A stretch of 64,000 nt of DNA from Xiphias gladius. Taxonomy: Eukaryota; Chordata; Actinopteri; Istiophoriformes; Xiphiidae. The stretch is from the NCBI RefSeq assembly GCF_016859285.1, contig NC_053400.1:26727501-26791500 (forward strand), given 5' to 3'. Of this stretch, positions 1 through 20,749 are shown piece by piece. Position numbers and translations under genes: made by a program. Below the pieces are notes generated by a model. It did no database searches, was not told the DNA's origin, and saw only the letters and a program-made list of their open reading frames with translations. Every line of letters begins with the position of its first letter. Positions within the stretch are counted from its first letter, which is position 1.

Positions 1-200
1 CAGTCCAAATCCAAATATGCACAGTTTACTATGATGTACAACAAGGAAAAGCACAAATCTTTTCAATTCAGAGGCTTAAATCATCAAAAATGTTTTCCAT
101 TTTCCTTGAAAATCGCCTTGCTAATTAAATCGATTATCAATATAGTTGCTGATAAATTATTTTCTACAATTTTCAACTAATTGTTTCAGCTCCGTTTGGA
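1..200 (+). repeat. 3' part of a TAGGGCT-type MITE
   Basis: The stretch ends in a run of degenerate ATTAATCGATTATC-like motifs closing with TTTCAGCTC. This is the 3' terminal pattern of the very common teleost MITE whose more complete copy lies at 17733-18086. The window cuts its 5' end. It lies in an nnt intron. Family assignment is by remembered pattern and by similarity to the second copy. Confidence 0.6.
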
Positions 201-394
201 ACCGCTACATATTGTACAACCAAAATATAAAACATCAGAGTCCGGGATGATAAGTAAAAGCTGACAACTTTTGAATGTTGTAGAAATTTAGGCCAAACAA
301 AAACTAAAGATTGTCATTATGCTCTAAATTTCTGTTGGGTTAACTGTATAATTTAAACAAACATTTGTTTTTATTCAGTAGAGAAAGGTCTCTT

Positions 395-830
395 GATCAG
401 AATTAGTAAAGAAAAAAAAACACATAGTTGGTTTTGTTTATTTGTCAGCAGGATTACACAAAAATTACTGAACCGATGTGCACCAAACTTGACGGAGGGA
501 TTGGGTACTGGAAGAACCCATTCAATTTTGGGGCAGATCAGGTTAAAGGGGATAGATCCAGGAATTTTGTATCACTCTCCTTAACATTGCAAGACAGGGC
601 ACTTTGACATTTTCGATCAATTTCCCCCGGAAATAATGTATGGATCTTGATGTACAAAAATCCCATATATTTATGATGTTGAGATCTATCAGTTTCTACA
701 TTGGGGTGCAGTTCCAGATAATAATCCGGGTCTGGTAGAGCTACACCGACATGTAGGATTGCTTGGCCTCGGCGGAGGTATGCGCTCTCCTGAGTGCCAG
801 TCTAGTTTTGCGTGGATCCGTGTATTGGTC
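395..830 (+). repeat. dispersed repeat with CCTCGGCGGAGG end
   Basis: The core reads as in the copy at 19372-19602: a GTTTGTTTGTCAGCAGGAT start, then a CACCRAACTTGRYGGAGGGAT block, then CATTMAATTTTGGGGCAGATC, ending in GGCCTCGGCGGAG. Two copies in one window show that it is dispersed. It is non-coding and probably a non-autonomous DNA element. The class is not certain. It lies in an nnt intron. Confidence 0.6.
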
Positions 831-836
831 TCTGAC

Positions 837-5767
<4,931 letters not shown>

Positions 5768-5973
5768 GGCTACTGAGCGTCTGCCCGGAGACTCCTTTTG
5801 GCTCTTGAATATGAACACAAAACAACCAGATGTAGGTGATAAGTTAACACTACTTCTGCATCTGCTGAACAAAGCACATTATCCCTTTGAGTAGGTCCTG
5901 AGCCCCACAGTCACACACTCAGGCAGTCTGTGGTGCCAGGCCTACAGACAGCAGAGGGACATTTCAGCTCTAC

Positions 5974-5974
<1 letters not shown>

Positions 5975-6027
<53 letters not shown>
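5975..6027. repeat. (CA)n microsatellite
   Basis: This is a pure AC dinucleotide run upstream of nnt. The adjoining gene-free interval from 5768 to about 9120 also holds an A run at 6279-6303 and ATTC-type repeats at about 6408-6450. No coding exon was recognised there. Confidence 0.97.
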
Positions 6028-6029
<2 letters not shown>

Positions 6030-6683
6030 GCCCAGGGGTTGATTACAGACTCCGGGCTTGTTCGCGAGATCTGGAGTTATGACGGTACAGAGGGAATCCG
6101 TGCCAAGTCTGGCCTAGTCGTTGTGGGCAGGGGCAGAGAGAAGCGGGCAGAGAAACAGATAAGCCAGATAAAATGTTGTGGGGCTAGATGGGGGCACCTC
6201 AGGACTCAGACACAGACCCATATCTCCTTACATAAGCAAACTGTAAAAAAATGTGGCGTTTACAAATACTTGTCTCTCTCAAAAAAAAAAAAAAAAAAAA
6301 AAACACAATTTCAATACCAGAAAACAAATAAGAGTGTGAAAACTTGAAATACTCTGCTTGGTGTTTTGGTTTCTGAGGATGTATTTGCTATTTTTCCCCC
6401 CTCCATTCCGTCATTCATTCATTCCTTCATTCACTCACTCAGTCACACAGTCAACTCACAGCTGAGTAATTCATTCATAAACTGACAGACTGGTTGATTG
6501 CTCAGACTTGCCTTTCAGATTTCCAGAAAGAGCAGGTTACCTGTTCAACTCTCCCTCAGCCTCAGCCTCAGCAGCAGCAGCGGCGGCAGCGGGGTCACCT
6601 GTGAGACGTCCTACCCAAGAGTCCCTCGTCCGCTTGCAGGGACAGACAGACGACCTTCCGCGGTTTCGATATCACCGCTGCAC

Positions 6684-6715
6684 TATTTATGTATAAATAG
6701 CCAGCCACGTGACTT
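6684..6715. promoter_or_regulatory. orphan TATA-like and E-box cluster
   Basis: CTATTTATGTATAAATAGCC contains a TATAAATA box inside an A/T palindrome. It is followed directly by CCACGTGAC, a CACGTG E-box. No recognised first exon follows on the plus strand. nnt starts 0.9 kb away in the opposite direction. Whether it is used as a core promoter is unknown. Confidence 0.3.
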
Positions 6716-7914
6716 CACTCACGAGCACCCTGGAAGCAGATAAACTCCCTGCGGAGTCTGGCTCAACAACACCGCCGAACCCACCTGCGAATCAAAGGCT
6801 GGGTAAACATGTGTATGGTTAAAATGGTCGCTGGTGAAATCGGCGTCGACAGATTGGACTGACAAAAAGTTGCCCGGTCAAAGCCTCGAACCCTCCCAAC
6901 CACTACAGAAGTAGCCCAAAAGGTTTTAATCTATCTATCTAGCATGACATAAGTAGGTATAAATATAATAAAGATTGGATTCAGTGAGTTAAGTCCTGAG
7001 CTACAATTTGAGCCCCGTGTTTTTTTAAGCATATATATGTTATATGTTCACATTTAGGAAGATTAAGTACGCCGAACTAGCTATTAGCGCTTTCTGTTGG
7101 ATATGTACCATTGGACGTACAGACAATAATCAATAAATTGCTTCAGTGCTGAAGAGAACTTAAAAACAAGATGTTTCTCGGGCAAATTCTGAAGCGTCTA
7201 TTTTATGATTTCTAAGCGGGTTTATGGACGTTTATTTCTGATGGACATCCGAGATAAGGATACGTCACATTGAATCTGAAAATATATGTATCATGTCTGT
7301 GTGTTTAGATATGACCGAGTATTAATTAGTATTAGTATTAGTATCTTGTATTGCCTCTTCTGCGGCAGAAAGGTGTAAAATTTAGAAATTGGACGACCGT
7401 GACTATTTCCCTCGTTTACAGCGGTGTGGCACAAAAATCTGGGCCCCGTACTGTGCACATGCAGCCTCAGTGGGCCCCTTTCCCCTTTAATTATATGAAC
7501 TGTCTTACCATGGACCCTACACCACGAAAGGATCCCTGTATTAATATAGTAAGTAATATAACATAACTTTAGAAAGTTAAAGGCAAAACCCAAGTGTATA
7601 CAAAAAAAAAAGAGGCAGCCCCATTATTAAAACTAAAAAGACAGAATTGGGACCTGCTATCACTCTCAAACTGATTGACTGGTCTTAATACAGGCAGAGA
7701 TGTTAAGTATCAGCTCGGTCTCAGTTGGTAAACTATTCTGATGCTGCCGAAGGTTTATTTGCACCAGTGGTGTTTGCGTACACCATAGTAAAATTTATAA
7801 AAACACACTAGGAAATTAAGCATACTTCATAATAAGTTGCACTAGTCTCCTCACTACTACACCCTTTCTTGCTCTCTCTCTCTCCCCTCTACACAAGGAA
7901 ATACATCAGTTTAA

Positions 7915-8165
7915 GCAGTTTATTAGGAACAACCAGGCTGACGGGAATCCAGTCTAATACAACGGCCTCAAATAAATCCTAGGCTATAATGCTCAGTTTG
8001 GGCTGACGCTGTTTCAGAGCGGTGTTAATTCAGCTTCATGGTCATCTTTGAGGCTGTGGTCTATGTTGCCGTTGAAGTGTATTGCATTATACAGACAGGT
8101 TTTTCTATTATTTTGTCCCCAGTTCTATCAGCGAGGTTAGACTAAATAACAGAAGCAGCTCTCTG
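7915..8165 (+). repeat. dispersed repeat, shared with 47585-47800
   Basis: Blocks such as ATGCTCAGTTTGGGCTGA, GGTCATCTTTGAGGC, GCATTATACAGACAGGT and TTTCTATTATTTTGTCC recur in the same order and orientation at 47585-47800. It is non-coding. The class was not identified. The rest of 6800-9100 shows no gene. Confidence 0.6.
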
Positions 8166-9128
8166 TGTGATGCAGCACAGTCCAACAGCACCACAAATTC
8201 CATCCCCCGAACTGAACATACAGCGGAATCAAACACCTCTCTAAAACAATCTCAGTGAGAAAATGATCGTTGTAACCCTCACGAGGGGGTTTCAAATGCC
8301 AGAGGTATGGCTGTATCGCAGCTGCGTGCCGAGGACTTAGGTATATGCACATAATGCCGGGGTGAGCACGAGATTTCCGACTGTAAGGAAACGGTGACTA
8401 AACGTGGGGCCTCCTCAGCTATTTGTCCTCAGGAGACAGAAGGGCAAAAAATAATAGGGACCAAATGGAAGATGGTGGCGATATTTGGACTACTAATGTT
8501 TTACTGTATCCTCCAGTGGAACGCCCGTGAGTGAGGCAGCGAATGGGCAAGGGTTAAAGAGGTTTGGGGGTGCCTTCGAAGTAAAAGAGGAATTGAGCTA
8601 GACCAGATATAGTTGTGGAGATCTTAACGCTGGTTTCTGAACTGGTGAGAGGCCGGATCATCGATGGCAGCGGGACTGGGATGCGGACAGCGGAGGGAGG
8701 AGGCTCCACGACATCCAACCGCCAGTTTAACCCGGCAATAGAGTGAACACGTCTTGGAAAGATGAGATGAGATTGACAAGGCTAGGTTCGGGACATTGCA
8801 GACTAGCAAGTGGGTTGGTGCCAGAGGGGAGGCATAGAGACGACAGCTGTTGATACTGTGGAGTCCCGGGGTCTGTACAACATGTCATGATTGCATTGCC
8901 CGCTCTGTGCCGGGGAAAGGAGAGAGTTTTATACATGGAATTAGGCAAGCTGGGAAGAAAGTTTAAGGTTTTTTTTTTTTTCCCTTAGAATACTGCTGGA
9001 CGACTCGATGTTCGAGAAAGAGAGGGCCTGGGAAAGCAGTCCACTTCCTCAAAAACACAGATCTACACTGTCGCAAGATATACGGTGGGTCTTAAGAGGA
9101 AAGAAAAAGTAGCAATGATGTTACTACA

Positions 9129-9235
9129 CCAGTGGGAGGCAGCAAAGCACTAAACCGTACCTAGTCTGCCGGAGCGAAGAAGAAGAAGAAGAAGCAGGAG
9201 AAGAAAAAGAAGAAGAAGAATTTCTGTCTCTCGCC
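9129..9235 (+). repeat. CCAGTRGG-plus-GAAGAAG repeat near the afg2b promoter
   Basis: CCAGTGGGAGGCAGCAA is followed about 45 bp later by a GAAGAAGAAG tract. The same arrangement occurs at 52540-52617, just before the first exon of the zinc-finger/BESS gene. The first part resembles a CTCF core (CCASYAGRKGGC), but a match this short is weak evidence. Confidence 0.45.
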
Positions 9236-9368
9236 GGGCAATGTTTTGGTTGACTGTGTTGTTTTAACGCCACATGGGTTTTGTAAACATAAGTCGCCCT
9301 GTTGCTGTCGGCACCGCTAACATTCATAACATTTTAGCCGCCGACCACTAGTATCTCCCATTACTTGG
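9236..9368 (+). promoter_or_regulatory. afg2b: afg2b promoter and likely 5' non-coding exon
   Basis: A GC-rich stretch ends in ATTACTTG|GTAAGAAA, a strong donor. The candidate partner acceptor TTTTACTTTCAG lies at about 10147, just before the afg2b start codon. This suggests a non-coding first exon ending at 9368. The transcription start was not located. Confidence 0.4.
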
Positions 9369-9942
9369 TAAGAAACTGTCACTTTTTTTTTTGTATTAAA
9401 ATGTATGTATCGCTGCTAGGAATGAAGTTGTAGCTAATAGCTAGGAGCATATAGCATAGCCGAAGCTGCAGCTGAAGTAACAGCTCCACTCCTGCCTGTT
9501 TGTTTGTTTGTTTGTTTGTTTGTTCATTTATTCATTTGCACTGTAAATCCTAAAAATTCACTGTTAATTGCTGGAATCCGTCGATTGATCAGTGAATACA
9601 CTGAGCATGTTTTATTTATGTATATCATTTATAGACAAGCTGAGATAACCAGCTGAAAGTGCTGATGTTTCACACAGTATCTCGTCTATCTCTGTAGGCC
9701 ATTTGAAGAAAAATGTTTAAAATAGTGAATTATGAGTATTTTCAGTGATTTACAGTCATACATAGAGTTATAATGAAAAAACACTAAAACCAGCTTGGAT
9801 AAATACACTTTACATGTAAGTAGTTTAATTTCTTACTTTCACTGAAGATTTTTACATTTTTACAGGCACCTGTGTCATTTTTCATGTATTGCGGGTTACT
9901 TGCAGCTTTATATTTAGATAAATTGAGCGAGAAGTCCTCTTT

Positions 9943-10050
9943 TCAGTCGATATCAAAGTATTTGGACAGTTGCACAGTTTTTGTTCTTCAGGCTCTGTGT
10001 TTCAACACACTCAAAAGGACACCATACATTTGCAGTTAGGACAGTTTAAA
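9943..10050 (+). mobile_element. Tc1 terminal repeat fragment
   Basis: AAGTATTTGGACAGTTGCAC closely matches AAGTATTTGGACAGTTACAC, the terminal repeat of the Tc1 copy at 27766. Only a terminal piece is present. It lies in the presumed 5' UTR intron of afg2b. Confidence 0.55.
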
Positions 10051-10173
10051 AGATGGCAAAAATTAACCAAAATGAACCAGGGCACCAGATGGTTAGCGTA
10101 CTATAAGAACTTGTGTTATCTGCTTGTAGTTCAGTATTTTACTTTCAGTGTGGTTGGTGGCTGCTGATGGTCA

Positions 10174-14783
<4,610 letters not shown>

Positions 14784-14984
14784 CAAACCACATATGACCA
14801 TGTCGTCTGCATTGATAAATTGTATTATTACAAAAAAATTTGTTTGAAATAAAATTAGTAAAACTTGACTATTGGTTTCTTGTATTTTGTAATTTTTTTT
14901 GTTACTGACAAGCACCTTAAATGACTGTTTGAGATCTCAAAATCAAACCATCAACCAACCACTGACTTTCTGTTTTTAAATGTG

Positions 14985-15197
14985 GCCATAAGAGGGCGTT
15001 GCACACTCAGAAAATGTATTGATCACCAGCAAAGTGGAACTGTTGAAGTATTGGACTCTACTGGTGTATTTCATTGCAGGAAGTTCTGTCTGTCTACGTG
15101 CCTTCCACCTCGTACTACCCCCCCCCATCCTGACTACATCAGCGGGACTCTCAGGATGCTGAGCTAAGAGACGTCAAGGATTTCTTTGCAACAACAG
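14985..15197 (+). promoter_or_regulatory. c15orf48: c15orf48 promoter and 5' non-coding exon
   Basis: A likely non-coding exon ends ACAACAG|GTGAGA at 15197. It joins the acceptor TTCTCCTCAG at 15300, 20 bases before the ATG. Upstream are GGGACTCTCA (15144-15153, one base off a kappa-B consensus) and GACGTCA-like bases at about 15170. The mammalian gene is inflammation-induced, so the kappa-B-like site is suggestive only. Confidence 0.4.
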
Positions 15198-15320
15198 GTG
15201 AGACGTGCCGCACAGCTGCCTCTATGACTTGTTGACTTTATTCCACTGAATGGACTCTCAGCCTCATTGTTAAGTGGAATTAAAATACATTTCTCCTCAG
15301 GTACTTGAGAAATTTGAAAA

Positions 15321-16161
15321 ATGGTCGGATTTTTCCAATTATTGAGAAAGAGAAAGGAGGTGAGTTGTCTATATTTTTATTATGTTAGATGATTTTGTAT
15401 TGCGGATATTGGTTTTATAGCCCATGAAGAATATTATATCCATTTTAATATTATGATAGACATTTAAATACATTTTTTTTCAATGTGTGTTCCAGCTGAT
15501 CCCTTTGATAGGGTTCATGGCTTTTGCTGCAACAGGAGCCACCTCTGCTGCGATCTACTTTCTGCTTACTAAACCTGATGTTATGTGAGTGTTATTGTAC
15601 TTTTTTCCCCCTCATTTTGATAAAATTATATTCCACTGTATATATTATATAATATAAAGTGTTTTAAATTGCACTTAAACCTCCTTCGTGTTTCAGTACT
15701 TTAATCAGCCTCTGGCAGCTAAGAAATGCTTAATAATGATATAACATTTTGATTTCCTGTTTTTTAGTTTGAATAAAACCAGAAACCCAGAACCATGGGA
15801 GAGAGTAGACCCATCAAAACCCCAAAAGGTAATCTCTAACATAACATTTTTTTATATTTGATGGTTGTTAATAAGCCTTAAATACAAGCAGAATCTTCCG
15901 GAGTGCAGCTGCAACCTGCTGAGTCACTGAGGAAGAAATGTTATCAAATTAGCACCAGCCTTATATTGTGATCTGAGTAACGATGTGTATATTAGCGCAG
16001 CTACTCATGTTACCTGTCTCTTAAGGTTGGTGTCACTCTTGCAAATGGGTCAGGTGAAGCCTAATTTTTTATTTTTGGCATTTACGCTGCAGTTCATCAC
16101 CATCAATCAGCAGTGGAAACCAGTGGAGGAGCTGGAGCTGGTGAAGAGCCTCACCAAGTAA
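15321..16161 (+). CDS. c15orf48: C15orf48/NMES1 (COXFA4L3), NDUFA4-like complex IV microprotein
   Basis: This is a small mitochondrial inner-membrane protein, paralogue of NDUFA4. In mammals it replaces NDUFA4 in cytochrome c oxidase during inflammation. Four coding exons are read: 15321-15359, 15496-15584, 15768-15828 and 16093-16161, giving 85 residues (human 83). The start MVGFFQLLRKRKELIPL matches human MSFFQLLMKRKELIPL. One hydrophobic helix follows (FMAFAATGATSAAIYFLL, about residues 20-37). The tail NPEPWERVDP and ITINQQWKP is the family signature. Donors and acceptors are all GT-AG. It is the direct downstream neighbour of afg2b, as in human. The 3' UTR carries miR-147, so a single transcript yields both the protein and the microRNA. 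A poly(A) signal AATAAA is at about 16569. Confidence 0.95.
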
Positions 16162-16225
16162 AAAAAGGAGGGCATCTGCTAGAAAGACCACCTGCCTGCG
16201 CCCCGCCCCCCACCCATCAGTCTAA

Positions 16226-16287
16226 CAGAATCCTTTCTGCACAAACTGGGACACTCTTACACTCAGTGTGCGGAAATGCTTCTGCTC
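16226..16287 (+). ncRNA. mir147: miR-147 precursor hairpin
   Basis: The 3p arm begins GTGTGCGGAAATGCTTCTGC at 16266, the known miR-147b sequence. The 5p arm (16226-16247) holds CAGAATCC and TTTCTGCACAAACT, close to mammalian miR-147b-5p. TTTCTGCACA pairs with TGTGCGGAAA through one G-U pair, and CAGAA pairs with TTCTG. The loop is about 18 nt. It lies 64 bases after the c15orf48 stop codon, the same host-gene position as in mammals. Confidence 0.92.
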
Positions 16288-16568
16288 CACTGGTGGGGTT
16301 TCACCCTGCTAAACCCAACAACGCCCATCCGCAACAGTGGAAAACTTTGGTAACAGACCCCCAAAGTGAAAAAAGACTATCTTACTCTGGGTTTCTGTGA
16401 TTAAAACTAAAGAGCTATATTTATATTGAAGAAGCTGTGTTTTAATGTGACAGGGCAGTTGGTGGTCATAGAAACCCAGATGCTCTCACAGTAGATGTGA
16501 ATATACAATAGTGTTTGACTGTGAAGACACGAAATGTAAACTGAGTAAATAATGTACTGTACAGTGTC

Positions 16569-16574
16569 AATAAA
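16569..16574 (+). terminator. c15orf48 poly(A) signal
   Basis: A canonical AATAAA lies about 0.4 kb after the stop codon, giving a short 3' UTR that includes the miR-147 hairpin. From here to 17540 nothing gene-like is seen. Confidence 0.6.
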
Positions 16575-17540
16575 TTATTGTGAACACGCAACTTTCTCCA
16601 TCAGAGTGTTGCAAATGTTCTCAAAGGTATAAACATATTTATGGAGGAATCTTCATAATCAGGCCTTTACACCGATATTCTTAGTCTGTTGTGTGTTATA
16701 AAGCAAATAGTAATATCTTCTCCCAAACTCATCTACCTCTTGACTATAAATGATAATATGTTGAATTTGGTTGGAAGAGGTGCTGCATCCCCTGTTTTAA
16801 TGTAAATACATCACAAAGCATAACAAAAAGATAAGGCTGGTGATATTCTGTGTTTTTCAAATTGTTAACAAATCCCGTAAAAGACCAAAACCAGCCATTA
16901 ATTGATCCAACTAACAAGTATTGTCTGTGTAGCCAAAGCTTGATATGGCTTATTGCTCTGTGTTTACCTACGTTGGCCCTTCTCACAGCAGGCATTTTGT
17001 GTACTTTGTTTTATTTTTTATTTTAAGACTTAAGACACTTATGTCTTAAGTAAGAAATGGGCTTGTGGCTGAGTGCCACACACAGGCTGGGGAAGTGGGA
17101 ATGTAATTAGAGATTGACTAACACATTGTAGATTTTGGTCTTTTTGTTGGATTTGTTGACAATAAAAGAGATTAATGCCGGCCTATTTTTTGAAGTCATA
17201 TTTATTTCTAGTCAGTCGATAATTACCTAGACTTTTTTTCAAAGCAGACAGTTTGAATTTTGCAGAGAGAGTGTGGGTGTAGGTGTAATTACTAAGAGTA
17301 ACAATAGTTTCTCTCCATTGAGGTGTCCCAGTAAACCATGCTCGGTTGCACCATACACAAAACTAGTCCTCCTTGAAAAGCACACCTAAATGTTAAACAA
17401 CCATTATTAATGTTATCAGATCTGGCTGTGATTTTCCTGCTATGACAACACACAATGCCTGTAGTGAAAAGGATCTACTGCTTTAAGAGTGGCTTAAATC
17501 CTCCTAATATCTTAGTATGTAATTTTACAAAACATCTCAC

Positions 17541-17720
17541 TTCAAGATCCCACATGATCTCCATCAGCAGACGGAGTTTGCAGAGTTGTCATGTGATTGC
17601 AAAAGTGTATATGTGTGTAAGTTTCTGAGCATTAGTCATTCGAGCAAATTTGAACATCTACAATTCCATGAAAAATGAGCAAACTCCATCCGCTGATGAA
17701 GATCGTATGCCGTGATCGAA
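17541..17720. repeat. imperfect palindromic MITE relic
   Basis: The left arm 17541-17581 (ending CAGCAGACGGAGTTTGC) and the right arm 17679-17720 (starting GCAAACTCCATCCGCTG) are inverted copies with a few mismatches around a loop of about 100 bp. The layout suggests a hairpin-type MITE. It abuts the next MITE. Confidence 0.55.
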
Positions 17721-17732
17721 AGCTAAACGGAC

Positions 17733-18086
17733 TAGGGCTCCGAGTAACGATGATTTTATTACTGATGAACCTGTTTAGCATTTTTTTCACTCCATCAAAT
17801 GTCAAAAAATTGTGCTAAATGTCCATAAGATTCTGAAAGTCAAAGGTAATGTCTTTAAATTGTGTGTTTTGTCCAACCGGAAGCCCAAAACACAAAAATG
17901 TTCTGTTTTTAATGATGTAAAAAAGAGACAGCAGAGAATCCTTAGATTGGAGAGGCTGAAAAAGGAGAATACTTGGCTAATTTTCCGTGAAAAATGATTT
18001 AAAGGACAAATTAATTATCAAAATAGTTGCTGATTAATTTTCTCTTGATCGACTTACCGATTAATCGAATAATGGTTGAAGCTCTA
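17733..18086 (+). repeat. TAGGGCT-type MITE, near full length
   Basis: It begins TAGGGCTCCGAGTAACGAT and ends ATTAATCG...GTTGAAGCTCTA, so its ends are inverted copies of each other (TAGGGCT and AGCTCTA). The interior holds AATTATCAAAATAGTTGCTG, typical of a very abundant non-autonomous teleost element. A second copy is at 1-200 and a fragment at about 33690. Confidence 0.7.
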
Positions 18087-19088
18087 AAATTGACCTTGAG
18101 GTTGATTGATTAATCAATTGATTTAATTTATTTTAAAAATAAAAATACAGAATAACTGCACAGCAGAAGCTACAGTCATCAAGGGGCAAAACACAATAAA
18201 GCCTGAAAGGCTAATTGACATCGTGGTCCTCCAACAATTTGTGAGATTATTCAAGAGTGAACTTTGAAACTGCTTTTTCATTCTTGAATCTCCCATCTCA
18301 TATTTAATCTCCTATCTACTCATTTTGTTTGAAAGACACAGTCAGTATTTGAGTGAATGTTGTTTGCAGACAAGAAGATGATGAGGCGTTGCCAGCTAGG
18401 ACAGCTGTAAAGTAATTACTGCTAAGCAATGGGCAAATGCACCCATCTGCTAGGTTTATGGCTGCGTGGGTATTCAACACTCCCATTACGTTTCACAATA
18501 AGAGACAAACCTCTTAATGTCCATCTCATTTCTCAGAGGAGAGAAAGAACTTCAGAAAAACACGCCTATACTTTCAGACACACACTGCGCCGTGAATCTG
18601 GATGGATCCCTCATAAATTGTTACACATTAAACAAGAGGTGTGAAGGGGAGAAAGAGAGCAGGAGAGACACGGGTTTTGTTTCCTGGTCTGTCTGAGCTG
18701 CCCTTTTATCAGGAAAACATTTTTCTCTTTGGTTTCACTGACATGCATGATAGATGGTACATGCATATTAGCAAGGGTGTTTCACATTCAAAACATTTCC
18801 TTCCTCTTTGCAGCTTGTCAGTTTATACTTTCTTCTCTCATCTTGAACGCTATGTAGATGCTATCCAGTCAAATTTCAGAGCTTTAGAGAACCTTAACGA
18901 GAGGCTCATTGGACAAGCACTGGCGTGTACTATGGCTCGTGTTACGTAGTCAAATACTCTGTGACGGTGGGGGTGTGCTACAGTCAGATCTTACTTTCAC
19001 CTGCTAAACTGCAGTATGTACAACTGGCAGGTTATTTAGAGAAACAATGACGAGGAAGGATGTGTGTTTGTGCGCGCGCAGGTGCGTG

Positions 19089-19115
19089 CGTGTGTGTGTG
19101 TGTGTGTGTGTGTGT
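19089..19115. repeat. (TG)n microsatellite
   Basis: This is a short pure TG run in the gene-free interval between c15orf48 and slc30a4. Between 18090 and 19370 I see nothing else beyond this. Confidence 0.9.
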
Positions 19116-19371
19116 TGTGCTGGAATTTGTGTACGTGACTGGTTCACAGACAGCATGACACCACAGACAATGTGACTAGTGAGTGAAGCAGGTACTGCTC
19201 TCACAGAGCATGGGAAGGGAGAGCGATGGAATTCCCCGTGTGTTATCAGTGGTACACTTAAGTGTTTTTACCATGAAAAAACCGTCAGAAAGTGAACGCT
19301 TTTGACTTCTGTGAGTTGTATTCCTTCAAGTAAAAAAACATATACATATTTTTACCTCCGCTGAGGAGCTT

Positions 19372-19602
19372 ATGTAATCACCCGTGTGTGTTTGTTTGTT
19401 TGTTTGTCTGGTTTTTTGTTTGTCAGCAGGATAACACAAAGTACTGAGCTGATTTGCACCGAACTTGGTGGAGGGATGTGGCCGGGGCCAGGAAAGAACC
19501 CATTAAATTTTGGGGCAGATCCAGATCAGTTACTATGAATTTCCAATTTTTCCTCTGACGTCTGGTGTATGCTGTTTGACCCTGGCCTCGGCGGAGAATA
19601 AT
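19372..19602 (+). repeat. dispersed repeat, second copy of the 395-830 family
   Basis: It opens CCTCCGCTGAGGAG and closes CCTCGGCGGAG, which are near-inverted ends. In between it shares TTTGTCAGCAGGATAACACA, GGTGGAGGGAT and TTGGGGCAGATC blocks with the first copy. It is non-coding. Confidence 0.6.
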
Positions 19603-20293
19603 TTTCCTGGTTTCTTTAATGTCGTCTAATGTAACGGGGTCAGACACTGCTGACTCTCTACAGCAGGGCTGAGTACAGCATTTCATGGTACTCTAAAGTA
19701 AGGCAGGGCAGTCAGGTAGATGTTGTAAACTATTGGCTCTGCTCGAAGACAAACAGATGATAACTCCCCCTTGTTCTGTGGCTTTATGTGAATTCACCCG
19801 TTTCCTGGTAACGGAGACACTCCCAGGTTATTCATGTCAATAATAATCCTTTGACCTATCTGCATTTGGAAGATTATCCTTGTTTGTATTAAGTACTTGA
19901 TGTGGTGAACACATACAGTATGCTCCATTACATAACTATAATTACTTTAGTATTTTTATCAATGGATAATTATTCACAAACATATGCCTCAGTGTCGACT
20001 TGTTAAAGGACTAATTCACCTATTTTCAGCCATTTATTTGTACACTTTTTTTTTTTTTAAATCAGTGTACATCAGTATAAGAGCATACTTTTTTCTCCAT
20101 AAGGACGGCTTTTTTTGCCACCAAACCTGTGCACCCAATAATTTAAAAAAAATAAAAACCAGTTTTCAAATCAGTTTCATCAGGTAAAGGTCTTTGGACA
20201 GAAATGTGTCTTTTAGGCTACTGTTCAGCCCATGTGTGCACCATCATTTAAGGTGTTAAAGGTGGTAAATAGAGACACTTCTCTATAAAACTG

Positions 20294-20371
20294 CTCATGA
20301 CAGGATCCTTTTTAATAAGATAAGATAATGTTTATATATATAAATGTTATTAAAAAGGATCCTGTCATGAG
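20294..20371. repeat. perfect 25-bp inverted repeat
   Basis: CTCATGACAGGATCCTTTTT at 20294 with its following AATAA (to 20318) is the exact reverse complement of 20347-20371. The spacer is an A/T-rich 28 bases. The arms extend a further 3 bp with one mismatch. No coding exon or known element explains it. It lies at or beyond the 3' end of slc30a4. Confidence 0.9.
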
Positions 20372-20749
20372 TAGAATTTCTCAGGTATAACAGAAGTGCA
20401 CCACCTAGAGTTGGAAAGTGAGAGCAACGTATCCAGCACACCATAGTTCTAACAGACCATTTCAAATTCCTTTCAGACTTCTTTTGTGTGTTTCATGAAT
20501 ATGCATTAATATTAACAAGTTCTGTAGTTATTCGAGTGATAATCATTTAAGTGTAATTGTAAATGTAAGTGCTCTCACAATCGGCAGCAGTGACCAATTC
20601 AGTAACAATAATTATCCAAATTTGGGTAGAGGATTTGGGTAGGACTGAGAGTAAGAGTAGAGTAATACTAACACTTCAGGGATTACCAAACTGTTTCCTA
20701 ACTTCAATTTGTCCAGAGAAATGAGATACTGACACAAAAGATTAAGTAT

